Below, in pieces: positions 61,890 through 64,000 of a DNA stretch of 64,000 nucleotides. Position numbers and translations under genes: made by a program. The DNA lies in NCBI GenBank assembly GCA_025084515.1, contig JAJAGP010000085.1:1-64000 (forward strand), in the 5' to 3' direction. The notes under the pieces were generated by a model. The model did not search any database and was not told where the DNA came from. It worked only from the letters and a program-made list of their open reading frames with translations. How positions within the stretch are numbered: the first letter of the stretch is position 1; every line of letters starts with the position of its first letter. Origin of the DNA: Ancistrus triradiatus. Lineage: Eukaryota; Chordata; Actinopteri; Siluriformes; Loricariidae.

Positions 61890-62055
61890 AAACCAAAGCA
61901 GGCATTAAGCACGGTTTGGACAGGACACAAGTCCATCTCCCTGTTGGCGTCTCTCCCTCAAACACAGCTGTATGTGTGGGAGGCACCACCGGGACTCGAA
62001 CCCGGGTCCTTGCGGTGGTGGGCTAGCTTGTTAGACTCACCAATTAGACTTGCTC
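61890..62055 (-). mobile_element. tRNA-derived SINE, antisense
   Basis: On the minus strand, CTAATTGGTGAGTC precedes ACCCGGGTTCGAGTCCCGGT, a strong B-box with tRNA-like T-arm pairing. CACACATACAGCTG and later text follow as in a SINE body. It lies in the first intron of the signal-peptide gene. Confidence 0.6.
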
Positions 62056-62969
62056 AGGCACTCGTTAGATTTATAAATCATGATTTGAATCGCTTAATCA
62101 TAGTACTAATCGTAATACGTGTCTTAATTCGTCATGGTCAGAGATTTGGCTTCAGTTTTGAACGAGTATTATTGATTTGAGCATCACTAATACGGTCTTT
62201 TGCAAACGTGACATGTTTGGTTCAATTTCTAATTGAAAATAATATAATTTAGTGTGCAAGGACATGCAAAAAATAAGAAAATGGGGAAAAAGTTTGGCCA
62301 CTTTTTCATCTGCTCCACTAGTTCACTGGACAATCTAAACAGACTTGTAAGTAGTTCTTAAATATAATTTCATTTCATGATTTCAATGGTGGCCAATACT
62401 TTTACATAAGACTTTACTCACTGCCCATTTTGTATAATACAATATAACTATATTTACTCTGTTCAGCTATTAATTGTAAATTCAAGTGGTTAAAATTAGG
62501 GCTGGGTGACATGGCAAGAAAGTTATGAATGCCTGCTAATAAGAATTTCTTTCATTTTTTTTGGTTCTTATAATATCTACAAGTCAAACAGTGCAAACCA
62601 GGTGTTTGTTTTAAATGTCTATTCAGTGGGTTCATGCACAAAGAAACGTAAGGACTGAAATCGCTTTGCTTAGCTACGAAAGTTTGCGATCACGAGTGAA
62701 AATGCTTCTATTGTGCATTTTTCTCTAACTCAATGCAGTGTTTTCATTACAAATCAGAAAATCCGCAGAATAACTGGAGTGAACTGGAGACTCGTTGAAA
62801 AAAAACATGCATTTCAGAATTATTTAGTATTTATTGTGTATTTGATCAGAACTTTTAGTATTCTATACTAATACCGATTAGTACTCAGTGGCTGGCAGCG
62901 CACAGTAATCGAGTTGTTTTATGTTTGCTTGGAGTTGATGTGCTACTCAAATTCTAAAGGTAAGTTTTG

Positions 62970-63760
62970 ATGTGTTTGTCGCCCTCTAGTTGCTGTCGGT
63001 TGTAACGCAGCCGCAGACATAAGTATGTTAGGATTAATGATGTGGCAGCTGGCAGGCTTTTATCCATGGAGCTAACTTGCTGCTTTAATTAATTAGAAAG
63101 TGTTTTTGGAAATTGTGATGCGTTCCTTTTGTCGCCCTCTAGTTGCTGTCAGCTGTAACACAGCCGCAGACACGACTTAAGACGTAACAATGCATTTACA
63201 CTCATACATTTGGATACGCTCCTGTTTTTGCACTCTGGTTGCTGTTAGTTGCGACACAGATGCAGGTTCGAATTAACCAGTGGGGAGTTAAACAGAGTTA
63301 ATTGCGATTGTTTTGGTGAAACTGTCATAAACTCTGATGGGTTCCTTGTCGGTTGCAACACAGCCACAAGCACGGCATAAGTAGCAGCTCGGGATTAAAG
63401 AGTGGGTCAGCTGGCATGTTGTTAACAAGGCAGTTGATGCTGGTTTAACTGCCTTCTTTTGTGCTCAGTGTGTTCTTCGTCGCCCTCTGGTTGGTGCCGG
63501 TGGAAACACCACCGAAGCCATGGATTAAGAAGCACGTTAGGAATAAAGAGTGGGTTGCCTGTTCATTTTTAACAGTAGAGTTAATTTGCAGCTATTATTA
63601 CGAATGGTTTGGAGAAAGTCGTAAATTTTAATGCGTTCCATTTGTCGCCCTCTAGCGGCTGTCGGTCTTAATGCAACCACAGAGATTAAAATTCAAGAGT
63701 GGTTCAGCTGGCATGTTGCGGAGGCGTTAACATGCTGCTTTAATGAAGAGCGTTTTGGGA
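62970..63760 (+). repeat. Degenerate tandem array, about six units of 130-165 bp
   Basis: Each unit carries TTGTCGCCCTCTAGTTGCTG or a variant, then CGGTTGTAACGCAGCCGCAG, then AGGAWTAAAGAGTGGG and CAGCTGGCATGTTG. Starts are near 62977, 63128, 63215, 63341, 63470 and 63637. Copies differ by substitutions and deletions. It lies within intron 1 of the signal-peptide gene or beyond its end. Confidence 0.75.
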
Positions 63761-64000
63761 CTTTATGATGTTCTGTGACTTAACCGATGCCCACGCGCAG
63801 CTAAAAATGGCAGCGTACAGACAAGACGGTGCACATTTTCATGCCAAATAATGAAGCTGGCAGGTTGGCCCAGCAACAGATGGGTTAATAGTGAGCAGTT
63901 AGCAGGATACCTGCAGAAAATCAGGCCTCTGAGGATCGGCGCTACTTGGGTGTACCATATAAAGCTGCCAGAGCGTCTGCGTGCTGGACAGACTTCCTCT

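Noticed and set aside
61982..62040. Possible genuine tRNA gene (CCGGGTTCGAGTCCCGG)
   Set aside because: The acceptor and D arms do not pair properly and SINE-like sequence follows, so it is treated as a tRNA-derived SINE.
1..64000. Bacterial-type systems (CRISPR, toxin-antitoxin, phage, operons)
   Set aside because: Intron-containing vertebrate genes and fish transposons fill the window; repeats are satellites or transposons, not CRISPR arrays.

Overview
The window is vertebrate nuclear DNA, almost certainly from a ray-finned fish. It has intron-rich genes with GT-AG splice sites, several Tc1/mariner families with TA-flanked ends, tRNA-derived fish SINEs, a LINE tail and AT-rich microsatellites. 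A siluriform or other otophysan fish is possible from the repeat types, but this is a weak guess. There are no bacterial operons, CRISPR arrays, phages or rRNA genes.

Layout. (1) 1-1611, plus: the 3' end of a mucin-like gene, with a Thr/Pro tandem-repeat exon and three short 3' exons. (2) 6191-12756, minus: eight coding exons of a y+LAT amino-acid transporter (slc7a7/slc7a6 type); its last coding exon was not found. (3) 16351-25686, minus: a complete 11-exon ripk2, reading to 577 codons with intact kinase residues and a C-terminal CARD. Its introns carry several Tc1 copies and a decayed cytohesin retrocopy. (4) 25.7-28.8 kb: the region between ripk2 and snx16, with GC/CCAAT boxes on opposite strands flanking about 1 kb of AT-rich DNA. 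(5) 29099-31258, plus: snx16, six coding exons, 224 codons, with a PX domain and coiled coil but a short C-terminus. (6) 31.3-61.4 kb: a gene-poor stretch made mainly of decayed and nested transposons, a LINE tail, a pyrimidine-rich tandem repeat with a ~620-bp period, and a decayed multicopy coding element. It also holds three orphan exon-like segments, the best of which (minus strand, ~53.6 kb) resembles an RIIa-type docking domain. (7) 61409-61538, plus: a first exon encoding a signal peptide and N-glycosylation sites, the start of a secreted or membrane protein that runs off the right edge. It is preceded by an ~88-bp tandem repeat and followed by a degenerate ~130-165 bp repeat array.

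The genes are functionally independent: ripk2 in NOD-type innate signalling, snx16 in endosomal sorting, the y+LAT gene in cationic/neutral amino-acid exchange, and two cell-surface or secreted proteins at the edges. No convincing new multi-gene system was seen. The items most worth following are a GC-AG intron, a Tc1 insertion 15 nt from a ripk2 splice donor, the cytohesin retrocopy, the orphan exons and the unusual tandem repeats.
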